Source: Elysia crispata
Taxonomy: Eukaryota; Mollusca; Gastropoda; Plakobranchidae
Length of the DNA: 64,000 bases
Assembly (NCBI GenBank): GCA_033675545.1
Contig: JAWDGP010004927.1
Coordinates: forward strand, 1,432,001-1,496,000
Direction: 5' to 3'
Each line of letters starts with the position of its first letter. Position 1 is the first letter of the stretch. The notes under the pieces are model-generated. The model did no database searches. It had not been told where the DNA came from and saw only the letters and a list, made by a program, of their open reading frames with translations. Shown here in pieces: positions 26,718-37,559 of this stretch. The translations under genes and the position numbers were made by a program.

Positions 26718-29700
26718 AAGAAACAGAAAGGTGGTTACTTGTTTTTATGTTTGCAATCATATGCACTTATTTGTAGCAGGTATCCCTTTCAAATAACTTT
26801 TTTTTTTTGTAAATAAATGGCTTTGAACTTCTTCATATCTTACAGAACAATACAAAGACCCCACCTTTTACAATCATAATGTATACATGTACATGTTTTA
26901 GTTGTGAAGAAAAACAGAGAAAATTGTGGGAAAAAGAATTTAGACCTAGTACTGAACAAACTGAATGTTAGCAAATAAAATACAATGGAGTTACTTTGCA
27001 CTTCAATCTTGTCAACTTCCAAGGTCCCAAATGTACAGAACTTGCATTTTCACCACAAAACGTTTGTCGACGTCACCAGTTATTTTTTTTTTTCTTCGAA
27101 ATAAAAATGATGATATTAGCAAGTGTCCCATCATTTACAAAATTGAATTTTACACAACTGAAAGTATGAAGTAGTGAAAATTCTTACACCATATTATCTA
27201 CAAAACAGTAGATCATGGGTGCAGCCAATTCCTCTAAGTTGACCCAAATGTTCGTGTAGCCAGATGTTTTCTTCTCACACCAGGAATGTTTGGAATAGGT
27301 TTTGTTCAGCTTCACAAAAAGCTGAGAGCCTCCATCACCGGGCACTGCAAGTTTCAACATGAAAATTAAAATATTTAAAAATACAGGTCTCACACTTCCA
27401 ACCTTGAAATACATTTTTGAACAAGATTATACGTGACCAGAGTCTCCAAATGCACCAAGCTACCAACCTTTAGAACTATAATTATATGACTCATTCTCAA
27501 TAGGTGGATTTTAACCATATTCATTTCAACAATATAGAATTTACAATGAAAATACAGCTTTAAGACTACTTTTTTAAGTCTAACATTTTGTACATATAAT
27601 AAAGAGATACTTTGAACAGCTTTCAGTTTAATATTTAGCCATATTTAGATAGTATTGAACTTTGAAAACAATAAAGTAACATAATTCATGAAACAACTTA
27701 ATAGGACCATGAAAATTGGCAAAATTTGTGTCATTATTATGCCTAAGTCACTGCGTGCAGGTAACGTTATTTTAGTTAGCGGGCGCCGCACCGTGTCATT
27801 GACCTGACCCAGTAAACCCAAGATCAGATCAGGTTACATCAGGCGGCTCAACTGCAAGCATGGTTTTATTGCGTTTACACCCCGTCTTTCATCTAATCGC
27901 TGAACAAGATAATATTAATATTTTCTCTAGTTATTTTACGTTGAACAAATACAAAAGATGCAAATAATGGACAAGCAACAGCGAAAATAATAGCTTCAAT
28001 AGTCTTTATGTGATCGAAGAATGAAAATAGGTGTTTTTAGAAATGTTAAAAAAAAAAGGTATGATTTTATGGTAAAAAATACGCAAAACCGATCGATAAT
28101 TTTTTTTCATATTCACACATAAGAATCAATAGGTAAGGGTGGTTCTACTCACCAAATTTTATAGCGCTGGGAGAAGAACTTTTTACATTAGGGCTGATTG
28201 TTCCTATTTATATCTGTAACAATCTGCTAGTATCTATATCACTCTATGGTTTAAATGTTCACGTGATTGTTTCTTGTGCAGCAACATGCATAATTTTCTA
28301 ATCCAACTTTAGTAAAATAAACAATGAAGAATAAATATAAAATATAAAGTACATTATCATCACAGAAGAGATTATATCACAGTTATTATTTTATCATCGG
28401 AGAGCAGGGGCGATTTGAAGAAGATGTGCTTCTAAAATGTGATGTAGTTTTTTTAGATCGTTTGTTATTCCATGTGCGCGGTGTTTTTCTATGTTTCCTA
28501 TCACTTGGTGGCTGTTTTCTGTTTCCTGCTCTCCGAGAAGGCCTAGTCCGAACTTGTGTATTTTAATGTATGGGATGCAGTGTTGTTCAAGTAAATGTTG
28601 TTTTGGAATGACTTTGTGAGGAAACATGCGTCTGTAAATTGCCATGTACGTGTCTATTGTTGCTTGTATTTCTGATAGAGAGCTGCGATCTATCGGTTTG
28701 GTGTGAGATAAAGCGTTGTGTACTGCACTGAAGGCGTTGTTGAGGTCGTTGAATGTTATTTGAATGATGGTACTTTATCGATAAGGAATGGGTTGTTTGT
28801 TAGTGTTTTTGTTTGATTGACGAGGGTCTCTGTAAGGTCTGTATATACTTTTGCTTGAAGGTATTTGTGGCAGTGATTACCTACAAAAGATCTGCTGTGA
28901 TAGGCCTGTGGTGTTATTCTATGTTTGTTGAGTACTGTGTCTAATGCAGAAGTGACTGAACCTGATCTTGGTGTGAGGGCTTTGTGAGGAAAGGAAGAAA
29001 GAGTTTGCTCTATTTCATGTATATTTTGCGCTTGTTTGTCAATGTCAGGTTGTGTTTCACTAAAAATTAAACATCCCTCCTCGAATTGCAATTTGTTTTC
29101 TAAGTCTTGAACCTGACGCCAGTTTGAGCCATATTTCTTCAAACTTTGCCCTAAAGACGTCAGGTGCTTGTTTCTTTGTGTAGCTATTTCTGTGACTAAA
29201 CTGTGCAGCATCCTCTAATAATTTGTGGTGTTTCAAAACAATGCCTAATAAAATGTGAAGGTAAGGAGGGCTGACGTTATCTAATTCTATGTTTAAATGT
29301 AGAGCATTGTAAAATTTAGAAACTTCTTTCTTCACAGAAGAATCTGCAACAAAGGCAGAATTATCGGCGAGTAAGCTTTCCAGTGATCTTTGCTGACACT
29401 GACCACTGGGTTCATGCATATCTCTTCGTGGCATCAGGCACCACAGGCATGGATAAGTACCCTGAGGGCCTGAGAGGCCATACATCTTGCACAAAAATTC
29501 GTAGTCACCATTAAGGAAAACTTTGAGTTTTTTGTTTTTCCAAGAATGGGACTGAAGTGCTTTGAGATCACTAGCCAAGCCACCTGCCAAAAACCTAACC
29601 ATGTTGTCATGTGTGTCGCGAACTGATGCAATGGCTATAACAACTGTATTATTGCGTGCGTTTGGTTTCGTTGTGTTAGCTATCTGCAGTGTAAATTTTA

Positions 29701-32700
29701 AAGAATTTTTTCCGTGATCCCCCCCAATTTGTACCCAAATCTCATCTTGTGGAATAGACCCCTCCCGCCATGTTAGTAAGTTTTGTTCATCATATGAATC
29801 CAGCAAGCTGTCCACAAACCTAGGTAAATCCCTTATCCTACCATACGGCACCTCATACTCTGTTGTATCTTCTTTAACAAATAATCTTTTTTCTACCTGA
29901 ACAAAATCGGAGATTATCTCCCTAGAAAGCTCCCGGACTGATTTTTCATTCTCTACACGTATCCCTACCTGTTTCAGCAAATTAGCATGTTTTCTACCCT
30001 GTCTCCAACTTAAACCCAGTTTCTCTTTCATTGCGAGTGTGTGAAGGCGTGAAACTTTAAATTTTTGTTTGACTGAAGCCTTTGTTGTGATGTCTTGTCT
30101 GCGATGTACTGGAATTCTCTTTAATTCTGAAGCTAGTTGTGTGTCTGCTGAGCTGTGTGAGTCTCCCGCTACAAATGTCCTAAGTGTGTCTAAAAGTTTA
30201 GCTCTTTTCCTCTTTGTCGGTGTTCTAACTGACTGTGTGCTTTTTCTTGGGATCACTACTCTTTGTAGTGGCATGGGCTGGCCTGATGTCTTGCAGTTTG
30301 TTTTTTGGGATCTGTGTTCAGTTTTCTTTTAACTAGATGTGTAGTGAGGTGTTCTTCTTCTTTGGATAATGGGGTGTCTTGCGAGAGGCTAAGTGACTGG
30401 CTAAATGTGATCTCATTTTTCACCATTGGGGATGTGGAACTATCTTTAGTCTATGTAGATTTGATTGGTGTTGATTCTGCAACAGGGAGAAAAGGAAGTT
30501 GGCATGTCGTTATCGTGTTTGAAGAAAGGCTAGTGCTTGTTGCATAGGCAGTTTGATCGGGAATGGTATTGCATGTGTTTGTTTCATCTGTTAAAAATGT
30601 GCTCATGTCAGGACAGTAGGTGAATGTTGCATGTGACTGGCTTGTTTCCATGTCATAATTTTGTGTATCTGAAATGTTCGGGCCTTCATCTTCTATGCTG
30701 ATGCTAATGTTCGTGTTGATGTTGGTGTCGACGTTGGTGATGATGTTGGAGCTGCTGCTGGTACTAGCGCTTGGTTGGTCCTGGTGATCGTGGATCGAGT
30801 TGGCTGTACCTGTAGTTTCAAGCTGTTGATAAGTTTGTCTATTCAATGTTGTTTTATGTTTGATACAGCCACCAGCAAGGCTGTAGCGGTGACTGCATAA
30901 CGTGCAGTCTTCCGTTAAAGTCTCTCTAAACGAGCACCATTTGTTTTTGTTTATATTAAAAATTTCCTGTGCTCTTGTCAGAACGGTGTTGCTGTTTGTT
31001 CTTTTAATGTCTCTAATCTTTGTGAAACATTTTCCACAAATACTTTTAGAATAAGTGTCCTCTTGTTCTTGATTTACGTCTATGCCATATATCAAAAACA
31101 TGCCTGTGGCAATTAGTGCACATTTGTGGGCCCGATCATTGTTTTTCTTTTGTTTCTTAGTGACACAACAAAGGTTTCCACAAATGCGACACAGTTCGTT
31201 AACACAACGAGTATGTGACTCAATGGAATACTCCATTTTTACAATAAGTTAGTAATCCTGAAATGTAAAGAAAGTAAATTCACAGGCATAAAGATACACT
31301 ATTAGCGCTCCCAACGAAAAAAAAATTGCACCACATCAAAATAAAGCTTTTCTAGTTTTGATTTATATTTATTTAAAGAAAATTATTCGATCAGCTTTTT
31401 ATTAATTAACAATTAAATGTAACAAGCCATAATTAGCGGTAATAATCGTAGACAAAATAACACCTTAAACAACTCGTGTATCAAACTCACAAATATTAAC
31501 GCAGAAGAACCAAATTTTCACCGGCTTTTAAATAAGGTCTTAATACAACTGTGAAAAAAACAACGATGTTTATACTGCGAATAGTTTTGGAGATATTGTG
31601 ATGTAAAGATGGGGAAATTTCTTTTGTATTACAAAGTTGTCGCATACCACTGCACTAGCGTGTGCAGTAAGCGACCACAGCAGTGCAGGGGCCGACCTGT
31701 CACCTGACAGTGATGGATGACATCAGGTTTTCCCCGTCGGTTGTAACCATGTTTGAATCGCCTAAGTTCGCAGGGAGGTTAGAGCTTCTCGGCTCAGCGT
31801 TGAGAACTAAAGTGTAACTTTTAAGCAAAAATGCGACACTGTGAAGTAGTAAGGACATTACAGAAGAATATAAAGTAGCTTATTTTTCAAAATGAGATGT
31901 TCAACTTTCTGTGGAATAATTATTTTGTTCAAACATTGATACTACTTTTTCAATGAGTCATATATTATAATTTATGACAAGAGAATAAGATATTACGTGA
32001 AGCTCTTAAACCCAAAACTTAACACTTGACGGATTGCATCTTCAACTGTAAAATTTCCCCTCAAGTCACACCTACTATCTGCCAGCATCAAGTGCTGCTG
32101 CAGGTTAAACACTATCTTGATCCTCTAATTCTAGTTCCTGATCTACACTTAAAATTAAATCAACTGCATTGGAATCATTGTTACTAGCAGGTCAACATTG
32201 ACTAATTTGAGCCTAGCCTAAATGAGCTCGACAACTATATGAACTGTGAAACGAGATTGTTTTTCTGTCAGTGTCATTTGTGATTTTGACAAGAATGTGC
32301 TGATCCTACAAATACTTGAGTGTACAGCCTTACTTAGATCTGTGAATACAATTTATTTGGAAGGAATTCCAATAGATGCTGTAGTTCTTTTTATTGGTAA
32401 TTTATTATTCCTGTTTGAAAATGATTTATCCATACAAAAACCTAGCCTAATCTTTTTCTATCGCCTGATCAAACAAAGCCCTCTTTAGTATATAAAGAGA
32501 GAGGTACTGTACCATACCCATTCCGAGGTCTTTCCATTTAATTTCTTGAGAGCGATCATGATCATTTCATGGTTTATTAAAATACAATCAGACGCCAGTA
32601 ACTAATTTAAAATAAAATCCCCTGATTAAGCTTTTCAATCATGAAATGAAGTACTGCAGGCCTATATAAATTAAAGCTAAAGTCTTCTTTATTTCAGGAA

Positions 32701-33873
32701 AAGTTTTACAGTGTTGTGAGACATTTTAAAGGCTATAGCCGCCTCAATATGATAAAGCGCACTGATCTACAGTCTCTTCTTTAGCAATTCTGAAGTTTTG
32801 CCAGAAAGGCTATCAGGCCCTTAGCTGGGCTATGAAGTTATATTTTTAGACAGACCAACATCGTTTGCATAACTTCCTCTCACCTAAGGGCACGCAGCAT
32901 AATCATTTTTCGCAAACATGCTAGCCCTCCCACCGAGAATGTAACTGTCATGTAAGGGTTACATGATGACTGCCAACGATGCTCTAATCAGACTAAAGCT
33001 ACCGGTACTGAGTACTAGCCTGAACCAGGTGCAAATGCCCTGTGTAGAGTGTTTCCACTGCATGCTCACCCAGTTACATTACATTATGTTCACTTGATCC
33101 AAGACAGTTTTAAAAGCAGCAGCTGATTTCACTGGTTTTGACAGTTGACCAGTCTGACCAGGCCTATCACTCGCTTGCGTTTTCCGATGTAAACAATGCA
33201 AAGCCGATTTGCACATGTCACTGCTGCAACCAGGTGTTAGGTATGTTATGACTCATTCTTACAATACATAACTCTGTCTGCGAAACGTGGCTAATTAATA
33301 GCAGTGGATGGATTTGAGTTTAAAGTATCAATGAAGGTAAATGAAGAAAACGCTCACAAGTCAACTCTAGCTATAGTTGGAAAAAGTAGATTACTGAGAA
33401 ATTTGGTTTAGATCTGCTCGTGTGGGTATTTAAGTTAACTCAATAAGTGATTATAGATCTAGATCTAGATCTCTAGCTAGATCCAGTACTAAAATACTGC
33501 ATTTTTTCTAACACACCAATATTGTGAAAGTAAAATGCAGCTGTTGATAAAAGTACTAGATCTAGAATCTAAATCTAGTTTTTGAATCTTATCTCTAGAT
33601 TTCTAGATCAAGTAGTAAAGTTGGAGAGCTTGAAAAATTCGCAACATCTGTAATCTAATGTAAAGATGAGGTGATAGATCTATAGCTCCTGATTCTAGAC
33701 TCTGAATGGAATCCTTTAGATCAAATCTAAAGACTAAAAGACTAAAAAGTAAAAGTTCATTTAGTTTCTAGTCTAGTCTTACCGAGAATCACTGGATACC
33801 GCGGTCCAGCCTGAACCACTGAGTTGGATAAAAAAGCAGAGATCAAGGCAAGCGCAACAATGATTGCCTTCAT
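21920..33873 (-). CDS. PLA2G15: PLA2G15-like lysosomal phospholipase A2, paralogue B
   Basis: Six coding exons in transcript order: 33783-33873, 27188-27344, 25937-26067, 24409-24507, 23241-23468 and 21920-22440, all with GT-AG borders, giving 1227 nt or 408 residues. Exon 1 begins [20 protein letters not shown], a signal peptide, followed by PRYPVIL and then VPGDGGSQL across the exon 1/2 junction. Exon 5 carries G-H-S-M-G with Ser near 191. Exon 6 carries DNGDGTVN (Asp near 355) and AEH (His near 387). The expected role is phospholipid deacylation and ceramide transacylation in lysosomes. Intron 1 is 6.4 kb, against about 1.3 kb in A and C, because of a 4.1-kb transposon and other extra sequence. 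The open frame is intact, so the insertion need not disable the gene. The protein is very close to C. Confidence 0.93.
26672..26716. repeat. (GA)n microsatellite in intron 2 of gene B
   Basis: About 22 GA units. It lies in a block of about 0.4 kb that is absent from the equivalent intron of gene C. Confidence 0.95.
27749..31843 (-). mobile_element. DNA transposon with RAG1-N-terminal-like transposase (N-RAG-TP-like), 4.1 kb
   Basis: Comparison with the empty site in gene C intron 1 (around 50881) places the ends at 27749 and 31843. Both sides are flanked by AAGT (27745-27748 and 31844-31847), a 4-bp target-site duplication; the empty site has one TTAAGTAT. Read inward, the left end starts CACTGCG and the right end CACAGTG, so only very short inverted termini are shared. 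The interior holds a broken transposase gene on the minus strand. The CAC ends, a 4-bp duplication, and a C-x2-C motif after the second Asp suit the CACTA/Mirage/Chapaev or Transib/RAG group. The zinc region at the N-terminus resembles what I recall as N-RAG-TP from Aplysia. Subterminal ATCAGGT-type motifs occur at both ends. Confidence 0.8.
28394..31236 (-). pseudogene. Broken transposase with RAG1-like N-terminal zinc region
   Basis: Segment 1 (31236-30451, 261 residues) starts MEYSIESH and has C16-x2-C19 (CRICG), C67-x2-C70 after an FLIYGIDV-like hydrophobic/ID stretch, W100, then C111-x2-C114. This is the order and spacing style of the RAG1 N-terminal zinc-binding region. A TAG at 30453-30451 interrupts it; the frame stays open beyond. 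Segment 2 (from 30274 to about 29060, another frame) has GGDHGKNS with D186, NGDYEFLC with D257, and C276-x2-C279 (PCLWC), then an LHILLG...KHH histidine motif. Segment 3 (28756-29211) is in a different frame. Segment 4 (about 28770-28394) returns to the frame of segment 2 and has LLEQH and GLGLLGEQETENSH, the likely catalytic Glu. One stop and about three frameshifts mark it as inactive. An intron cannot be ruled out for the first break. No function is expected for the host. Confidence 0.8.
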
Positions 33874-35975
33874 TCTTTACAACTGTTATTGTGTTAAAGC
33901 AAAACAGTTCGTATTCTCGTCTTAAATGTTAGCTAGATCAAAAGGATTATAGTGTAACGCCTAAAAATTTCTTGAACCAATATGAACAGGCTTTAAGGCG
34001 GCGGGTTTGACCGATGGGCAGTGCTATCACAAGTGATAATACGATAATTCGGTCACTCGGCCTTTCTTTGAAATGTTACGTCGAGTTACGAATCGAGAAG
34101 CGATCAACACATCGCTATGATACACTAAAATAGTCAGGCCATGTCACGTGAGCACAACAGTAATGACGGCGCACATGGTTAGGTTTCTATAATTAAAGTA
34201 GGCATAATAATTATAATTATGTGGGTCACAAAAATAATAATACAAGTTTCCTTTTTTTTTTTTTTTTGTCTTTTGATCATATGATGTAGCTGGGTTTGTT
34301 TATCATAGTTTTTTTTTTTTTTTTTAATCATTTTTTTTATTTTATTTTTTTTACCATCTGTCCAATTGCCCTTGTCTCTTTTCACCGTTTAGGCCTACTG
34401 CTTTGTAGATGAATATCTAAGATTTCGTTTCAGATAAATTGCGCTGTCTTAAACAAGTTATGAGGAAAGAGAAATATTAGTATATTATTTAATTAAACAC
34501 GCAATATATTTTTAAATGAGGCAAAATAATAAAAAAAAAGAAAAGGAAAGAAAAGAAAACAAACATAGCACAACATTGATCTCGATTTCCCAATCTCTAT
34601 CTCTCACTTCTTTTATTTATGCCGCGAATGCTCTAATTATTATTTCAGATATTGCTGTCGATGCAATTATTTTCTAGGTGTACCGGTTTTATCGTTAATT
34701 TTGTTGCTATTCTTATAATCAGAGTTTGTTGCTTATATTTTTTTAATTTGTTTTATTATGTTTTGGTTTTTGGTTCTTTTTGGGGGTGGGGGGTTCATTT
34801 TGTAACAGTGTCGTGGGCTTGGTGTGACCCTTTCAAAGTCGCTAAATTCACTGTCTAAAGTGGATTTTTTTTCTCTCTCTCAGGTACCTGATGAGACACA
34901 GAAGTAAAACGATAATTATCCTCACATGCACAAGGATTAATGTCAAAGTGCTTGACAGGATGCCTCCCCACCTTGTCAAGACGGGGTGTTGTTTTCTAAT
35001 CATCACACATTTTTAGATACAAGGTCGTGCCTATTACCAAGCCATGAAACCATGCCCCGGCCCCCACACCTTTCAAAGTGATGTCACAGTATCTGAACTT
35101 CGCATCACAGTCACCCAGTAGTTGGTATGACGCGAAGAGCTGAAGGGGCGTAAGCAAAAGGCGAACGGCATGAAATAATAATATTAATATGCTAATGAGG
35201 GGACGGTTATACCCATACAAGATCATACTGCACGCCTAGATGCGTAGGCCTAACTTTTGCTGTAAGCTTTATAACGAGCTTTTAACCAAATACAGTCATG
35301 TATGTGAATGTAATAAAAATTCTGGGGATGTTTTTTTGGTAACATCGTGTTCCACAGAATTTTATTAACTGGGATTGTAGGCTTTAGAGTCCGCTTAATT
35401 ACGAAACCGAATTTCAGGAAAGTGTGTGTGTATAGATTTCTTTTTCATGAGGTTACTCGAATCTGGAATAAAGGCGCACCGTTCGGAACCACCCAGAGAG
35501 CGTAATGCGTAATTAGCATAAAACCCTACTTGCTCGGATCATGTGACTGTGAGGTGTGTCAAGATCTTGAATTTGGGTCAAACAGATGGTCACAGACATG
35601 CGTGAAAACTGAATACCTCTATTATGACTACCCTGCGCGTGATGATAAAACTCCTAACACCTTTTTGTTGAAAGTATTTAGTAAACATGAGGCGTCTGGT
35701 GAAAAAAAAAAGATACTAGATCTAGAACTAGAGTACGTTTTGTAATTTATCGATTTAAAAAAAAAAATAATTTGTCCACAACAAATTGATTAGCTACCTT
35801 TTCTGCATAATTATCTGGCTGCTCATTTTTGGGCAAGGCGCCAAACTCACTCACCTTCTGTTTGGCTGTTGAAATAATGACCCTGTGGATATCAGGACGG
35901 ACTTTTCAACACTATAGCAACTATATATATTCCGTTTTTTTAAACTTAGTAGTAGCTGAATTGTTCATGAATCAA
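33874..35975. other. 5' flank of gene B, partly conserved with gene C
   Basis: Two blocks are well kept between copies: the proximal 33900-34200 and a distal one at about 35035-35240 (GATGTCACAGT, GACGCGAAGAGCTGAA, GGCGTAAGCAAAAGGCGAAC). Sequence between them is T-rich and has drifted more. No coding frame is shared by the copies. These blocks may be promoter and enhancer sequence. Confidence 0.45.
34143..34152. promoter_or_regulatory. CLEAR-like TFEB site upstream of gene B
   Basis: GTCACGTGAG matches the CLEAR consensus GTCACGTGAC at 9 of 10 positions. It lies about 270 bp upstream of the gene B start (33873). The surrounding block 33900-34200 is nearly identical to 51880-52195 upstream of gene C, more so than the introns. 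TFEB-type factors drive lysosomal genes through this motif in vertebrates. PLA2G15 is lysosomal, so the fit is biologically sensible. Binding is inferred. Confidence 0.5.
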
Positions 35976-36296
35976 CGAATGCTTTGGTAAGAAAAAACGA
36001 ACAAAACCGCCAACTCTCAGTAAGTCACGTCAGAAAGGAAACCAACCATGCTCAGTTCTTTCCCATATGCGGTTGTCAGCTCTTTTATTTGTGACACTCT
36101 AACACAAAAATTATATGTAGGAATAAATTAAACCAATTTTTTTTTTTACACGGTGTGTGTATGATGTAGTATGAAATTAAACTCAACAAACATAATTTTG
36201 ATAGATAAGTTGTAATACAACGTAATCTTTAAAATACTTTTCTTCAATCTCGCCTGTAATGATTTTTCCCCCCACCCTCTTTCTCTCCTTTAGTTT

Positions 36297-36399
<103 letters not shown>

Positions 36400-36827
36400 C
36401 TTTTGTACCTTGCCTTCATTTTTTTAATCTTTGATAATGATAAAGTCTCTCTCTCTCTCTCCCTTCCTCACTTTGTCTGTCTGTCTGTGTCTATCTCTGA
36501 CTGTCTGTCTGTCTCTTTCTGTCTGTCTGTCAGTGTATGTCTGCGTGAAAATGCGATTCTCTGTTCATCCTGCCTGAAAATTTCTCTGATTAGGCTTAAA
36601 TTTTAAACGGAGAAAGTAAAGATCTCTACAAGATAATACGGGATGGTAACTATTTTGATTCAACTATAGTTATCGACACGTGTAGATTGTTGCGGAGGCT
36701 AGAGATCATCGTTTCTTTACCCTATTCTCCCACGGGTCCCGATTGGTATAGTGTTATTTACTGGTAATCAAACCAAACGAAACACTACAGGTACGTTGCC
36801 TGAGGGGCCCGTGTTTATCCGTTTCGC

Positions 36828-36876
36828 CCAAAGATGTTCTAACAATACACTATTACACGTATTAGAACATCTTTGG
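36828..36876. repeat. Perfect 15-bp inverted repeat (hairpin)
   Basis: CCAAAGATGTTCTAA at 36828-36842 is exactly complementary to TTAGAACATCTTTGG at 36862-36876, with a 19-nt spacer. A TTTCGCCC octamer also occurs in direct orientation just outside each arm. It could be a hairpin RNA, a rearrangement scar or chance. Nothing else identifies it. Confidence 0.6.
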
Positions 36877-37559
36877 TTTCGCCCGCTTGCTAAAGTGTTA
36901 ATTTTACCAAAAATCGCCTGCAGCTCCCGTATTTTCACACCCGGGAGGCGACGGGAATTGGTTTGCATTTTCAGATGGTCATCAACTATATCAAGGGATT
37001 GATTGCCTGTGTTGTTATGCTGAGGCTTACTTGTGAACCATGTCATAAAAACCGAGGTTTCCTCAAATGCTGACGAAGTCACCGTATTGGATAAACTTTT
37101 GCAGTAAGTGTAAGAGTCACTACACCATTTCACTATTTGGCACAGTCAGGATCAGGACAGTGAGAATTTTTTTTTATGTGTAGCCCTGTAGGCAGAAATT
37201 TAATTATATAGATGCGTTCTGAGTAAAATTATGTCCTAATTATGCCCTAAAGTTAAAAGAAATAAATCACTATAACTCAAACATGCAGAATTTTCTTCGG
37301 TGACTTAATCTGTTTGTATTTTAGGAAGTTTCAGATAAAGCAGATAATCATAAGTATTATACATTAGCATGTTTTAATAAAAAGAGAGTAGGAACAAGAG
37401 TGAAACTTCACACAGAATGCACAGAAAGAGACGGATTGATTCCTCAAACGCCTTCATTTCAACATCAACTGTAGGGCATACATGTAGGTTTAGTACCGGC
37501 ACAAGTACTGTTGCACTATAAGATGCTCCCATATCTGTAACATTTACAATGACCTATCA

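Larger units (their letters stand above)
19601..35975. repeat. Segmental duplication, copy containing gene B
   Basis: From about 19601 to 35975 the sequence is collinear with about 40719-54225, roughly 90 per cent alike in introns by eye. Left-edge similarity starts at GTCATGCATAGGA-type sequence. The right edge fades after the CCTGTGGATATCAGG block (near 35885 and 54130). The copy includes gene B, its 3' region and about 2 kb of upstream sequence. It differs from the other copy by a 4.1-kb transposon in intron 1, extra sequence of about 1.4 kb at roughly 32250-33730, about 0.8 kb at 24560-25395, and a (GA)n-containing block near 26540-26930. Each difference could be an insertion here or a deletion in the partner. 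Confidence 0.85.

Noticed and set aside
30069-30547. Plus-strand open frames opposite the transposase
   Set aside because: They are antisense shadows of the transposase gene with no independent support.
27749-31843. A full recombination signal sequence (heptamer plus 12/23 spacer and nonamer) at the transposon ends
   Set aside because: The right end has CACAGTG, but I see no good ACAAAAACC-like nonamer at 12 or 23 bp on either end, and the 4-bp duplication differs from RAG/Transib. Only the heptamer-like match is reported.
36768-37133. 121-codon minus-strand frame between the duplicated copies
   Set aside because: No recognisable domain, overlaps the hairpin, and there is no conserved counterpart or splice signal pattern.
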